A stretch of 62,636 nt of DNA from an uncultured Acidobacteriaceae bacterium (lineage in GTDB: Bacteria > Acidobacteriota > Terriglobia > Terriglobales > Acidobacteriaceae), in contig CAIKND010000124.1 in assembly GCA_903828675.1 (NCBI GenBank), forward strand, positions 1 through 62,636, written 5' to 3'. Position 1 is the first letter of the stretch, and each line of letters begins with the position of its first letter. The notes under the pieces are model-generated. The model was not told the origin of the DNA. It did no database searches and saw only the letters and a program-made list of their open reading frames with translations. The translations under genes and the position numbers were made by a program. Of the stretch, positions 45,593 to 56,268 are shown one piece after another.

Positions 45593-45976
45593 ATGTCGCA
45601 ATCTTTCTGGGAGCCCGATGTAGAAGAAGCAAAGCCGGAGCCGCCGCCTGAGGCAAAGCCGGATACGCGGCAAGATCCGCAAGCCGATGCGTCGCCTGAG
45701 CAGCAGCACTCAGACGCGTGCGCCCTCACCCTGAGCGTCGACGATTTTTCAGCGCTGGAGCAGCGGATTCTACGCGCCGTCAACCTGGTCAAGCAGGAGC
45801 GGCTGGCTCGTGCAGCGGCCGAGGAGCGCGCCGTGCAGGCGGAAAGCCAATTGCGTGAGCAGGCCCCGCTGATAGACCAGTTGCAAAAGGAACTTGGCAC
45901 TCTGCGCGACGAGCGCACCCATGTGCGGCAACGCGTCGAGCGGTTGCTGTCTCAACTGGACGCACTCGAGCTTTAA
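45593..45976 (+). CDS. Coiled-coil protein upstream of zapA (ZapB-like candidate)
   Basis: The 127-residue protein has an acidic, Pro-rich disordered start (1-45) and a long coiled coil (about 50-127) with LEQRILRAVNLVKQER and heptads ending LLSQLDALEL. It lies 23 bases before zapA. A coiled-coil gene in this place would fit a cell-division partner of ZapA like ZapB, although sequence similarity is not visible and the role is inferred from position. Confidence 0.6.
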   Translation: MSQSFWEPDVEEAKPEPPPEAKPDTRQDPQADASPEQQHSDACALTLSVDDFSALEQRILRAVNLVKQERLARAAAEERAVQAESQLREQAPLIDQLQKELGTLRDERTHVRQRVERLLSQLDALEL

Positions 45977-45999
45977 GGGCAGACCTGGGAGGTTAAAGC

Positions 46000-46314
46000 A
46001 TGGCTGAGGAACAGCGCGGCGTTGGCGCCGACTATGTCACAGTAGAAATCTACGACCAGACCTATCATCTCTCCGGCCAGGACGCGCCCCACATTCGCGA
46101 GCTGGCAGCGCGGGTTGACGCCAAGATGCGGGCCGTTGCCGCGCAGGGCCGCACCGTGGACTCATTGCGCGTGGCCGTGCTGGCCGCCTTGAATCTTGCC
46201 GATGAGTTGTCCCTGGTCGGCTCGGCCGATGCGCGACTGGGCCATGCCCGCGCCGTCAGCCTGCGCGGCCTGCTTGACGAGGTGCTTGACGACGAGCGCA
46301 AGACCGGATCGTAA
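46000..46314 (+). CDS. zapA: Cell division protein ZapA
   Basis: The 104-residue protein begins with a family-typical part (DYVTVEIYDQTYHLSGQDAP) and continues IRELAARVDAKMRAVAAQ, then a helical C-terminus for dimerisation. ZapA binds FtsZ and cross-links protofilaments at the division ring. It is downstream of the coiled-coil gene and directly upstream of the putative 6S RNA, the same zapA-ssrS order as in gammaproteobacteria. Confidence 0.9.
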   Translation: MAEEQRGVGADYVTVEIYDQTYHLSGQDAPHIRELAARVDAKMRAVAAQGRTVDSLRVAVLAALNLADELSLVGSADARLGHARAVSLRGLLDEVLDDERKTGS

Positions 46315-46394
46315 ACCGGTGAGGTCCGATTTGGGTGCCCGTTTCCCATAAGCGACTCGAAAAGGTAGCACACCGCGCCCGCCTAGCACAAGAC

Positions 46395-46423
46395 TTGTAA
46401 TTCCTCGCGCCGGCACATACTAT
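46395..46423 (+). promoter_or_regulatory. Sigma70-type promoter of the putative 6S RNA
   Basis: The -35 box TTGTAA (46395-46400) and -10 box TACTAT (46418-46423) are 17 bases apart. Transcription would start at about 46431, exactly where the 5' strand of the closing stem begins. It is one of the best promoter matches in the window. Confidence 0.75.
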
Positions 46424-46430
46424 CCGCAAT

Positions 46431-46621
46431 AGAAACCGGCCTGCAAAGCAGGTGGGCGATCAACGCTGGTTGAACCAATAAACATGAACAGGGGCTCAAC
46501 TCGACAATCGGTTCTGTGTGCCGTGTCCGCCAGTCCGGAATGCCTAATGAACCGCGGAGAGCTCCACCTTCCTAGGAAGGGTTCACCAGCGCATCAACCA
46601 CGGCCCAGCGGGTCGGATTCT
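46431..46621 (+). ncRNA. ssrS: Putative 6S RNA
   Basis: A 191-nt RNA can fold as one long imperfect hairpin. The closing stem pairs 46431-46444 with 46608-46621 (13 of 14 positions, two of them G-U). A central bubble follows with 19 unpaired bases on the 5' side (46445-46463) and 16 on the 3' side (46592-46607). The upper stem pairs CGCTGG-TGAACC (46464-46476) with GGTTCA-CCAGCG (46580-46591), GGGGCTC (46491-46497) with GAGCTCC (46559-46565), and CGGTTC (46509-46514) with GAACCG (46549-46554). Length, central bubble, and location right behind zapA match 6S RNA, which mimics an open promoter and binds the main sigma-RNA polymerase. No protein frame lies here. It is inferred from structure and position. 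Confidence 0.75.
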
Positions 46622-46683
46622 ATCTCCCCTGCCAAATCTCCCCTTCGCTACGCCGCATAGGCAAATGCCGTATCCTTGCTCAG

Positions 46684-47523
46684 GTGCATCCAGTTCTCTT
46701 CCACATCGGTTCAGTCCTCATCCCCGCTTACGGCGCCTCGGCGGCCTTGGGTGTGGTGCTGGCGCTGTTGCTGGCCCAGCGCACCGCCCGCATCGCCGCC
46801 GCGGACCCGGCAAAGGTGTGGAATCTCTGCATAGTTGCGTTGTTCACAGCCTTGATCGCTCAGCGGCTCTTGCTGGTCGTCCTCAACTGGGGCGTATTGC
46901 GCATTCACCCTGCATGGATGCTGGGGCTGGCCATGATTCACCATCCGCTGCTTGAGGCTGCGGGAGCCTTGGCCGGAGCAGGGGCATCTTGGGTTTACTT
47001 GCGCTGGCAGAAGATGTCTCTCTGGAACACGGCCGATGTGCTGGCCGCGCCTCTGGCTTTAGGGCTCGCCTTCGAGCAAATAGGCACGCTGCTGGCCGGG
47101 TCCGGTTACGGGACGGAGTGCAGCCTGCTTTGGGCCGTTACTTACACCAGCCCCCTGACGGCGCGCTGGAGCGGCACTCCGCTCGGCATTCCCCTTCACC
47201 CGGTGCAGGCTTACTCGGCTGTCGCCATGCTCACGCTGTCCATCTTCCTGCTGGTCTGGTTGCCGGTTCGGCGGCGGCAGGGCGATTTGGCCGGGATGTG
47301 GCTCATGGGCACCGGCGCGGCCATCTATTTTACAGAGTTGTGGCGCGATCCCGAAGGCCGCGGCAGACTGCTTCACGGCGCACTCGACGGGCCGCAGGTG
47401 GCAGCCGTGGTCATGGTGTTGGCCGGGGCGCTCGTGCTGCTTGAGCGCAAAAGCCCGCATCATCGCCAGCAGAACGACAACAGTACTGAACAGGGCACGA
47501 AAGACGAGGCGATTCATGGCTGA
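46684..47523 (+). CDS. Divergent prolipoprotein diacylglyceryl transferase (Lgt) homologue
   Basis: The 279-residue membrane protein has about seven helices and Lgt landmarks: FHIGSVLIPAYG at the start, LHPVQAYSA (171-179) for the usual HPSQLYE, and TELWRDP (217-223) for ExxRxP. But the signature GR(F/I)GNFIN is replaced by EQIGTLLAG (131-139): the catalytic Arg becomes Gln132 and the Asn becomes Thr135. The HGG segment is also changed (HHPLLEAAG). It may transfer a different group or have lost activity. It starts with GTG at 46684 and overlaps rluD by 8 bases. Confidence 0.72.
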   Translation: MHPVLFHIGSVLIPAYGASAALGVVLALLLAQRTARIAAADPAKVWNLCIVALFTALIAQRLLLVVLNWGVLRIHPAWMLGLAMIHHPLLEAAGALAGAGASWVYLRWQKMSLWNTADVLAAPLALGLAFEQIGTLLAGSGYGTECSLLWAVTYTSPLTARWSGTPLGIPLHPVQAYSAVAMLTLSIFLLVWLPVRRRQGDLAGMWLMGTGAAIYFTELWRDPEGRGRLLHGALDGPQVAAVVMVLAGALVLLERKSPHHRQQNDNSTEQGTKDEAIHG

Positions 47524-48568
47524 AGCCGAAAATCCTATTGAGCGCACCATTGAAGTGCCCGTGGAGGCCGCTGGTCAGCGGCTTGACCAATTCATTGCAG
47601 CGCAACTTGAAGGCGTAAGCCGTTCGCGTGTGCAGATGCTTATGGATCAGGGCGATGTGCTGGTCAACGGCGAGCGCGAGAAGCCATCTCTCAAGCTTCG
47701 CGGCGGCGAGAGCATCGCGATTACCGGCGAGCCGCGTCCCACACCCCTCAAAGCCACCGCGGAAGACATTCCGCTGGACGTGGTGTTCGAAGACAAGGAT
47801 CTGGCGGTGGTCAACAAGCCCGCCGGGATGATGGTCCATGCCGGGTCCGGCCAGAATGAGGATGCGCGCAGCCGGGGAACGCTGGTCAACGCGCTGCTTT
47901 ACCGGTTCAAAAAGCTCTCGGCCACCGGCGGCGATCTGCGCCCCGGCATCGTGCACCGGCTCGACAAAGACACCAGCGGTCTGATCGTGGTGGCCAAGAA
48001 CGATCGTACCCACGCGGCCCTGGGCGAGATGTTTTCCAGCCGCCTCATGAAGAAGACGTATATCGCCCTGGTGCAGGGGGCGGTCGTGCGGCCAAAGGGA
48101 ACCATCAATGCACCGGTAAGCCGCGACCCGGTGCGCCGAACCCGGATGACCACCCAGCCTAACGAAAATGCACGCTCGGCAGTCTCACACTACGAGGTAA
48201 TCCGGCGGATATCCTGCCGCTTCGGCAAGTTCACTCTGGTGCAGGTGCGCATCGAGACCGGCCGGACCCACCAGATTCGTGTCCATATGGCGTCGATTGG
48301 CCATCCAGTGATAGGGGATACGCTTTATGGCGGTGCCGGCCAGCTCACGGATCAGGTGGCTTCTCAGGCAGCGCCGTCCAAGGCCGCCCGGCGCAAGTTG
48401 GATCCGGAAAAGCTCCGCTTGGGACGTAACTTTCTGCATGCGGCCAAGCTCGAGTTTACCCACCCCACCACCGGGAAAGTACTCAAACTCGAAGCCCCGC
48501 TGCCGGAACAGTTGCTTCAGTTCCTCGAAATGCTCGAACCCGGCGCGGTAGTTCCGGTCAGCAAGTGA
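47516..48568 (+). CDS. rluD: 23S rRNA pseudouridine synthase RluD family
   Basis: The 350-residue enzyme has an S4 RNA-binding domain (15-75) and the RsuA/RluA catalytic core with HRLDKDTSGL (147-156, catalytic Asp150), then GRTHQIRVHMASIGHPVIGD. An extra charged segment sits after YGGAG (about 283-312). RluD makes the pseudouridines in helix 69 of 23S rRNA. The frame opens at 47441, but the ATG at 47516 is the normal start and overlaps the Lgt-like gene's end (ATGGCTGA). Confidence 0.92.
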   Translation: MAEAENPIERTIEVPVEAAGQRLDQFIAAQLEGVSRSRVQMLMDQGDVLVNGEREKPSLKLRGGESIAITGEPRPTPLKATAEDIPLDVVFEDKDLAVVNKPAGMMVHAGSGQNEDARSRGTLVNALLYRFKKLSATGGDLRPGIVHRLDKDTSGLIVVAKNDRTHAALGEMFSSRLMKKTYIALVQGAVVRPKGTINAPVSRDPVRRTRMTTQPNENARSAVSHYEVIRRISCRFGKFTLVQVRIETGRTHQIRVHMASIGHPVIGDTLYGGAGQLTDQVASQAAPSKAARRKLDPEKLRLGRNFLHAAKLEFTHPTTGKVLKLEAPLPEQLLQFLEMLEPGAVVPVSK

Positions 48569-48665
48569 CCAAATGCCCATTCAGTCCCCAAGGGGATTCC
48601 GGCTCAACGATCTGAGCTGAATCGGAGGTTCCCTGGGCCTCAGTAATTGCTAAAATAAGGAAGCT

Positions 48666-49709
48666 ATGACCAATCAGCTCTTCACCACCCCAGCGACAAC
48701 AATCCGTCGCCAGGGACTCCGGGTTCCGGGCCTCATGCTTGCCGTGGCGCTCGTTTCGGCTGCACTGTACGCACAACAACCCGCGACCCCGCCGGCGGTC
48801 CAGCCCGCGCAAACTCCGGCTGCCCAGCAACCGGCCGACCAATCTGCCGGCTCGCAGACCGACATTAGCGCCCCGACCATCAAATTCGGCGTCAACGAAG
48901 TCAATCTCATCTTCACCGTCACTGACAAGCACGGGCGTTACAACCCCAATCTCAGGCAGAGCGACTTTGCCCTGCTTGACGATCAAAAGGCGCCGGCCAA
49001 GGTGAACTCGTTCCACCAGCAGATCAATCTGCCCCTGCGCGTCGGCATCGTCATTGACACCAGCGCCTCCATTCACTCGCGCTTTCAGTTTGAGCAGCAG
49101 GCGGCCACCGAGTTCCTGCTTCAGATTCTCAAGGCCCGCAGCGATCGCGCCTTCGTCATGGGATTCGACGTCACCCAAACGGTCACACAGGACTGGACCA
49201 ACAACCTTGACGGCCTTGAAACGGGCATCAACCGGCTGCATCCCGGCGGCGGCACCGCCATGTTCGACGCCGTTTACACCGCCTGCCACGATAAGCTTCT
49301 TGAGGCTTCGCGCGGCCAGGAACCCGTCCGCAAGGCAATCATTCTGCTCTCCGACGGCGACGACAACCAGAGCCGTGTTTACCTGAACGAAGCCATCAAG
49401 GAGTGCCAGCGCGCGGAGACCATCATCTACGCCATCAGCACCAATTGGACGCCAAGCCGCGGCCAGGGCGATAAGGTGATGGCGCAGTTGGCCGGGGACA
49501 CCGGTGGCCAGGCCTTCTTCCCGCCCTCGGTCGAAGAGATCACCAACAGCTTCAAGGACATCGAAGAAGAGCTGCGCAGCCAGTACGCCTTGACCTATAC
49601 GCCGGCCGACTTCAAATACGACGGCGCCTTCCGCACTATCTATCTCTATTGCAACGACCGCCGCTATCTGGTCCGCGCTAAAAAGGGATACTTCGCCCCG
49701 CGCCAATAA
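48666..49709 (+). CDS. Secreted VWA-domain protein (acidobacterial VWFA-related family)
   Basis: The 347-residue protein has a signal peptide (to about residue 36, LYAQ), a Pro/Ala/Gln-rich linker, then a beta domain (50-115, IFTVTDKHGRYNPNLRQSDF) and a von Willebrand A domain from about 122. The MIDAS motif is DTSAS (about 131-135), with GGGTAMFDAVY and LLSDGDDNQS downstream. This N-terminal-domain plus VWA layout is the 'VWFA-related Acidobacterial domain' class, found in many copies in Acidobacteriota. It probably acts outside the cytoplasm in metal-dependent protein binding. Confidence 0.88.
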   Translation: MTNQLFTTPATTIRRQGLRVPGLMLAVALVSAALYAQQPATPPAVQPAQTPAAQQPADQSAGSQTDISAPTIKFGVNEVNLIFTVTDKHGRYNPNLRQSDFALLDDQKAPAKVNSFHQQINLPLRVGIVIDTSASIHSRFQFEQQAATEFLLQILKARSDRAFVMGFDVTQTVTQDWTNNLDGLETGINRLHPGGGTAMFDAVYTACHDKLLEASRGQEPVRKAIILLSDGDDNQSRVYLNEAIKECQRAETIIYAISTNWTPSRGQGDKVMAQLAGDTGGQAFFPPSVEEITNSFKDIEEELRSQYALTYTPADFKYDGAFRTIYLYCNDRRYLVRAKKGYFAPRQ

Positions 49710-49744
49710 ATCCAAAGCGCTCGGAAGCGCATGGTTTAGCGTTT

Positions 49745-49780
49745 TTGAAGGAGCATGGGCTGTTGCCCATGCTCCTTCAA
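49745..49780 (+). terminator. Long perfect hairpin after the VWA gene
   Basis: TTGAAGGAGCATGGGC (49745-49760) pairs with GCCCATGCTCCTTCAA (49765-49780) over a TGTT loop: 16 perfect pairs. Only TGTTT follows, so the T-run is poor. It lies 35 bases after the VWA stop and probably stops or protects its transcript. Confidence 0.65.
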
Positions 49781-49797
49781 TGTTTCCGGAGCCAAAT

Positions 49798-49828
49798 ACC
49801 CTCCCCCGCGTATTTTGCGGGAATGGGT
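49798..49828. repeat. Dispersed hairpin, degenerate copy
   Basis: ACCC (49798-49801) faces GGGT (49825-49828), and CCCGC (49805-49809) pairs with GCGGG (49817-49821) around TATTTT, with a 3-by-3 internal loop. GGGTGGG (49825-49831) is the right-arm signature of the family. Nothing coding is seen between 49832 and 49993. Confidence 0.45.
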
Positions 49829-49993
49829 GGGAAGAAGATGACCTTGTTCTCTTGCCGGATCAATAGGGCCAAGAACCTACAGTCCGGCTCCTCGATTGAT
49901 GAAACGAATTCATCGTTCACCACACCATTGATCAGGTCCTTGAAGAGTGGGAAAGCTCATCACCCTTTAAGTGCCTGACCAATAGGACGATGA

Positions 49994-52244
<2,251 letters not shown>

Positions 52245-52246
52245 CT

Positions 52247-53371
52247 ATGGAACCAGTCACTCATTTTCTTACCGGAGCCTGCATCAGCCGCGCAGGGCTG
52301 AACCGAAAAACGGCCTATGCCACCGTGGCCGCCGTACTGGCCGCCGAAGCCGGTGATGTGGACATCCTGTGGTCATTTGCCGGGCCGGTGCAGGAGCTCA
52401 AGCATCATCGCGGCATCACCCACACGCTTGTCGCCGCGCCAGTTGTGGCTGCGGTGGTGGTGGGCGGCGTGTGGCTGTTTCACCGCTGGCGAGAGAGCCG
52501 TCGCCTTCGCACGGCCGCAGCTCCCCATCCAGATCCAAATGCGCCAACGCGGCCGCAACCGCAGCAGGTCCACTGGGGCTGGCTCTATTTCACGGCGCTG
52601 ATTGCCGCCTTCAGCCACATATTGCTCGACTGGACCAACAACTACGGTGTGCGTCCCTTCTTCCCATTCAATCCCCGTTGGTACGCGGGCAGTTTTGTAT
52701 TTATTGCCGAACCGCTTCTCTGGGCCCTGCTCTTGCTGGCCATGATCATGCCCTGGCTGTTCGGCCTCACCGACGGCGAAATCGGCGTGCGGCGCAAGCC
52801 GTTTCGCGGGCGCGGCTGGGCCATCTTCGCGCTGGTAGGCATGACCGCGCTCTGGTGCTGGCGCTGGGCAGAGCACGCGCAGGCGCAGGCCATGGTCGAG
52901 AACACCCAGATCACTTCCGAACCCGTCCGACGCATCGCCCTCGAGCCCTACCCGGTGAACCCCTTCCGCTGGCACGCCATTCTCGAAACCCCGGACTTTT
53001 ACCAGACCGCCGAAGTGAACTCCCGAACCGGCGCAGTCGATACCGACCCGCGCACCGACACAATTTTCAAGCCATCCGACTCCCCCGCCATTGAAGCCGC
53101 CAAGCGTACGCCTCTTGGTCAGGTCTATCTCGATTGGGGCACATGGGCCGTGGTCCGCGACCTGGGCCAGCAGCCGATCGCCGGGGTCGAGCCTCCTCAA
53201 CTGCCTCCCAACCGCCAATGGACAACGGTCCAGTTCACTGATCTGCGCTTTGCCTACTCGTTTTTGGCCTCAGGAAAGGCCTCTGGCCGCTCCCCTCTCA
53301 GCTGCTGGGTTTACATCGTCGATGGCCGCGACGAAGCCGGCGAAGGGATGGGCACGCGCGAGCAGCGGTAA
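52247..53371 (+). CDS. YdjM-like membrane metal-dependent hydrolase (DUF457)
   Basis: The 374-residue protein begins MEPVTHFLTGACISRAGL with the His/Asp pattern of the family (THFLTG, GDVDILWSF, HHRGITHT, FSHILLDWTNN), predicted metal ligands His6, Asp39, His53/His54, His58, and later His and Asp residues. It has about five membrane helices in residues 20-215 and a soluble C-terminal part of about 150 residues. The enzymatic substrate is unknown. A short Pro-rich linker separates helices around residues 90-105. Confidence 0.8.
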   Translation: MEPVTHFLTGACISRAGLNRKTAYATVAAVLAAEAGDVDILWSFAGPVQELKHHRGITHTLVAAPVVAAVVVGGVWLFHRWRESRRLRTAAAPHPDPNAPTRPQPQQVHWGWLYFTALIAAFSHILLDWTNNYGVRPFFPFNPRWYAGSFVFIAEPLLWALLLLAMIMPWLFGLTDGEIGVRRKPFRGRGWAIFALVGMTALWCWRWAEHAQAQAMVENTQITSEPVRRIALEPYPVNPFRWHAILETPDFYQTAEVNSRTGAVDTDPRTDTIFKPSDSPAIEAAKRTPLGQVYLDWGTWAVVRDLGQQPIAGVEPPQLPPNRQWTTVQFTDLRFAYSFLASGKASGRSPLSCWVYIVDGRDEAGEGMGTREQR

Positions 53372-53517
53372 GCTGTTTTGCTGTGAGTTAAAAAATATTT
53401 GGCACGGTGAAAGCACCCAGGTTGACCGCGCGGCGCGTGGACCCCAGAATGAATAAGTACAGTTGGACTTTGTGTGTTCTTCCCTGACTCCGGGAGATCA
53501 CCCCGGAATCCAAGAAA

Positions 53518-54066
53518 ATGAGGCCCTCCATGATTGCCTATCTGCTTTTGCTTGTCGCTGTCTTAAGCCGTCTTCTGCCCCATGCCGGGTGGCTCAACTT
53601 CACCGCCGTCGGTGGCGCGCTGCTCTACTTTGGCGCTCGCCGTCCCTTGCGGGAGATGCTGGTTCCCCTGGCCGCGCTTATGGCCACCGACTACTGCCTC
53701 ACCGTCTACGCCTATCACTACTCCTTCGGCTGGCAGACCTATCTGCCCACCTGGGGCTGGTACATCGCAGCGATGGCCCTTGGGCAGATTCTGCTCAGCA
53801 CCCGCACCACCTTTGTGCGCGGAGCCGCGGCATCCTTGCTGGGTCCCACCTCGTTCTTCGTCGTTTCAAACTATGCGGTCTGGATTAGCGGCGGCATGTA
53901 TCCGCGCAACTTGGCCGGTCTTGTCGCCTGCTACACGGCCGCCATCCCCTTCTACCGCAACGATCTGCTCTCGACAGCCATCGTCGTCGCCGTGGCCTTC
54001 GGAGTCCCCGTGCTGTTGCGCCGGCTGAGCGCTGCCCCCGGCCAGCCCGTTCTGGTCAGCAAGTAG
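53518..54066 (+). CDS. DUF6580-type membrane protein (ECF-like substrate component)
   Basis: The 182-residue protein has about five to six hydrophobic helices. It matches a family with RLLPHAGWLNFTAVGGALLYFGARRP (given in pieces over residues 18-43) and DYCLTVYAYHY, plausibly a small-molecule transporter S component. The start is ATG at 53518; MIAYLL (53530) is an alternative. The 146-base upstream region may carry regulation, but I saw no recognisable riboswitch. Confidence 0.65.
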   Translation: MRPSMIAYLLLLVAVLSRLLPHAGWLNFTAVGGALLYFGARRPLREMLVPLAALMATDYCLTVYAYHYSFGWQTYLPTWGWYIAAMALGQILLSTRTTFVRGAAASLLGPTSFFVVSNYAVWISGGMYPRNLAGLVACYTAAIPFYRNDLLSTAIVVAVAFGVPVLLRRLSAAPGQPVLVSK

Positions 54067-54157
54067 CCGCTCACAACTTTACCCATCCAAGTTTTGTTTA
54101 GCTTAAGTCTTTGCTTCTCATCAGGGCGTTTTCGACTCGAATGTGGACAATACTCCG

Positions 54158-54202
54158 GGTGCCCCATCCTCGCCACGCTTTTGTTTTTGTGGCTAGGGTG
54201 GG
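54158..54202. repeat. Dispersed hairpin, GTGCCCCA family
   Basis: The left side GGTGCCCCATCCTCGCCACG (54158-54177) is identical to that of the copy at 57620. CCCATCCTCGCCAC (54163-54176) pairs with GTGGCTAGGGTGGG (54189-54202) in 13 of 14 positions around a T-rich loop. It lies between two convergent membrane-protein genes. Confidence 0.8.
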
Positions 54203-54247
54203 TAGCAGTAGCCTGGTATTTTATTGACCCCGCATTTCTGTCTCTTA

Positions 54248-54898
54248 TCAGTCTTCCAGCGTCTTGCCCGCCCGTTTTCTCCGCACCCACCACCAGGCAA
54301 AACCAACCGCCGCCAGACCGCCCACAACTGCGGCCGCGGTCAGCGCGTGGTGCTCCACAACCTCCACCGCGCCCGGCCCCAGCTTCAGCACCAGCAGCGA
54401 CAGCGCCAGCCAGCGCACCATGCGCCCGCAAAATACGGCCAGCATAAATGGCGCCACTCGCATCTCAAACACCCCGGCAGCAAATACAAAAGCCTTCCAC
54501 GGTGTCGGCGGCGGCAGCATCGAGGGAATCAGCATGGCCAGGAATTCCTGGTTTTCAAACCGGGTGCGCATCCGTTCAAACCGCTCGCGGTTCACACGCT
54601 TCAGCAGGAACAACTCGCCGCCGGCGCGGCCCAGCCCGTAAGGAACCAGCCCGCCAATCGCCGAACCACCCGCCGCCAGCAGGCAATAAATCCAAAAATG
54701 AGCTTTGTCGTTCCACACATACACGGCCAGCAGCGCGTCCATGGGAATCGGAATTGAGGAGGAGTCCAGCAACGCCGCCGCGCCCACACCCCAAATACCA
54801 AACTTGGCCAGAAAAATCACTACAATCTTCCACTTGGCCATCAATTGAGCAAAAAAGTGCTTCAAACAGGTTCCCTTTCCTGTCGCCAATCCGTCCAT
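54248..54898 (-). CDS. VTT-domain (DedA/YqaA-like) membrane protein
   Basis: The 216-residue protein has four to five helices and a VTT-type core: SSSIPIPMDALLAVYVWN, then GGSAIGGLVPYGLGRAGGELF and FEMRVAPFMLAVFCGRMVRW. DedA-family proteins move lipid carriers such as undecaprenyl phosphate across the membrane. Met1 is at 54898; MAKWKIVVIF (54841) would also be a good start. It is convergent with the DUF6580 gene. Confidence 0.75.
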   Translation of the reverse strand: MDGLATGKGTCLKHFFAQLMAKWKIVVIFLAKFGIWGVGAAALLDSSSIPIPMDALLAVYVWNDKAHFWIYCLLAAGGSAIGGLVPYGLGRAGGELFLLKRVNRERFERMRTRFENQEFLAMLIPSMLPPPTPWKAFVFAAGVFEMRVAPFMLAVFCGRMVRWLALSLLVLKLGPGAVEVVEHHALTAAAVVGGLAAVGFAWWWVRRKRAGKTLED

Positions 54899-55072
54899 TC
54901 AGAAAGAACCATTGTACGAGGCGCGGCGTCCATCAGGAATCAGGGGCAGTTTGTGCGTTTCCTGTGAACTGGCTCTGGTGGACTGTTTAAGCGGGATGAG
55001 AGAATAGAAAGAAAGGAATCAAATCGGAGCAGGCAAGATAGATATACGCCCGGACAGGCTCCTCAGGAACGA

Positions 55073-56140
55073 ATGCCCACCAGCCAAGCGCCGCCCAATA
55101 TAAACGAGCCCAACGAGCCGCCCCAGGCCAGTCCTGAGTCGGGCCCGCAGCCCGTGGCCGAGACTCCTGCCGCCCTGCAGGAGCCCGCTGAGCGTGTAGT
55201 TCGTGGTTCGCGCTGGGTAGATTACGACACCCACGAACTGCTCCAGATGATCACCGAGCTCGAGGATGAGCGCCGCTGGGCTCGCCTGCGAGAGGGAATC
55301 TGGATTGCCGTTCTCATTCACCTCGCCTTCCTGTCCCTGCTTACATGGATTCCCAAGTACATCTTCAAGGTGCCGCCCGTCGTCGACCGGGCTAACCAGA
55401 TTGATCGGCACAAGGACTTTACTTATCTGGATACGCCATTCCAGCCCCGCATAAAGCCCAAGTCGGTTCCCATGAAGCCCCCCACGATCGATAAAAAGAC
55501 GCTGGAGGAGATGAAGAAGTCCGCGCCTCCGGCACCGGTCGCTCCCGAGCCCGCGCCCAAGCCCGTCGAACAGGCTCCCGTTCAGCCGCCGCCGCCCGCG
55601 CCGCCCCCGCAGCAGTCGCAGGTCGAGTCGCCACGTCCGGCTGCGGTTCCCGCCCGGCCCAATTTCGCCATGGGCTCGCAAAATCCCAATGACCAGTTGC
55701 GCGAAGCCATGCGCGGCGCAGCCAGGAACCCCGGCGCGGGCAGCGCGGGCAGCCTCGGCAATGACCGGCTCTCCATGCACCCCGGCGCTGGCTCCGGCGG
55801 CATCGAGGTCCTGTCGGACACCCAAGGCGTCGACTTCAGCTCCTGGATTCAGCGTTGGCACCATGAGACCGAGCGCACCTGGGACCCGCTGATTCCTGAC
55901 GAAGTCAACCCGCCGCTCCTCAAGTCGGGCATGGTGGCCATTCGGTTCAAGGTGCTGCCCAACGGACGCCTTATGGATGGCAGCCTGGTGCTCGAGGGCC
56001 GCTCCGGCGACACCGCCCTGGACCGTGCAGCCTGGGGCGCGCTCACCGGCTCCAACTACCCGCCTCTCCCCAGGGACTTTCACGGACCCTACCTGGAGCT
56101 ACGCGCCTTCTTCCTCTACAACATGCAACCGCCACGGTAA
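55073..56140 (+). CDS. TonB-like energy-transducing protein
   Basis: The 355-residue protein has a cytoplasmic start rich in Pro and Glu (1-74), one membrane helix at about 75-97 (IWIAVLIHLAFLSLLTW), a long Pro/Ala/Gln-rich periplasmic spacer (about 120-205), and a C-terminal TonB/TolA-type domain (250-355) with GMVAIRFKVLPNGRLMDGSL and ALDRAAWGALTGSNYPPLP. The long cytoplasmic N-terminus is unusual for TonB. It could energise outer-membrane uptake; ExbB/ExbD are not nearby. Confidence 0.8.
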   Translation: MPTSQAPPNINEPNEPPQASPESGPQPVAETPAALQEPAERVVRGSRWVDYDTHELLQMITELEDERRWARLREGIWIAVLIHLAFLSLLTWIPKYIFKVPPVVDRANQIDRHKDFTYLDTPFQPRIKPKSVPMKPPTIDKKTLEEMKKSAPPAPVAPEPAPKPVEQAPVQPPPPAPPPQQSQVESPRPAAVPARPNFAMGSQNPNDQLREAMRGAARNPGAGSAGSLGNDRLSMHPGAGSGGIEVLSDTQGVDFSSWIQRWHHETERTWDPLIPDEVNPPLLKSGMVAIRFKVLPNGRLMDGSLVLEGRSGDTALDRAAWGALTGSNYPPLPRDFHGPYLELRAFFLYNMQPPR

Positions 56141-56268
56141 GACAGAACCAGAGTTTACATATCCCGATGGCAGTCCATCCAAGTCGACGCGACCTTCAGG
56201 GAGCGGCGACCTCGATTGCATTGAACAGGGCACAGTGACTCTGGTTTTGCTCTAAAGCAGCGGTCAGG

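Noticed and set aside
53372..53517. Riboswitch ahead of the DUF6580 transporter-like gene
   Set aside because: A short GC hairpin near 53490 is present, but I could match no known aptamer consensus.
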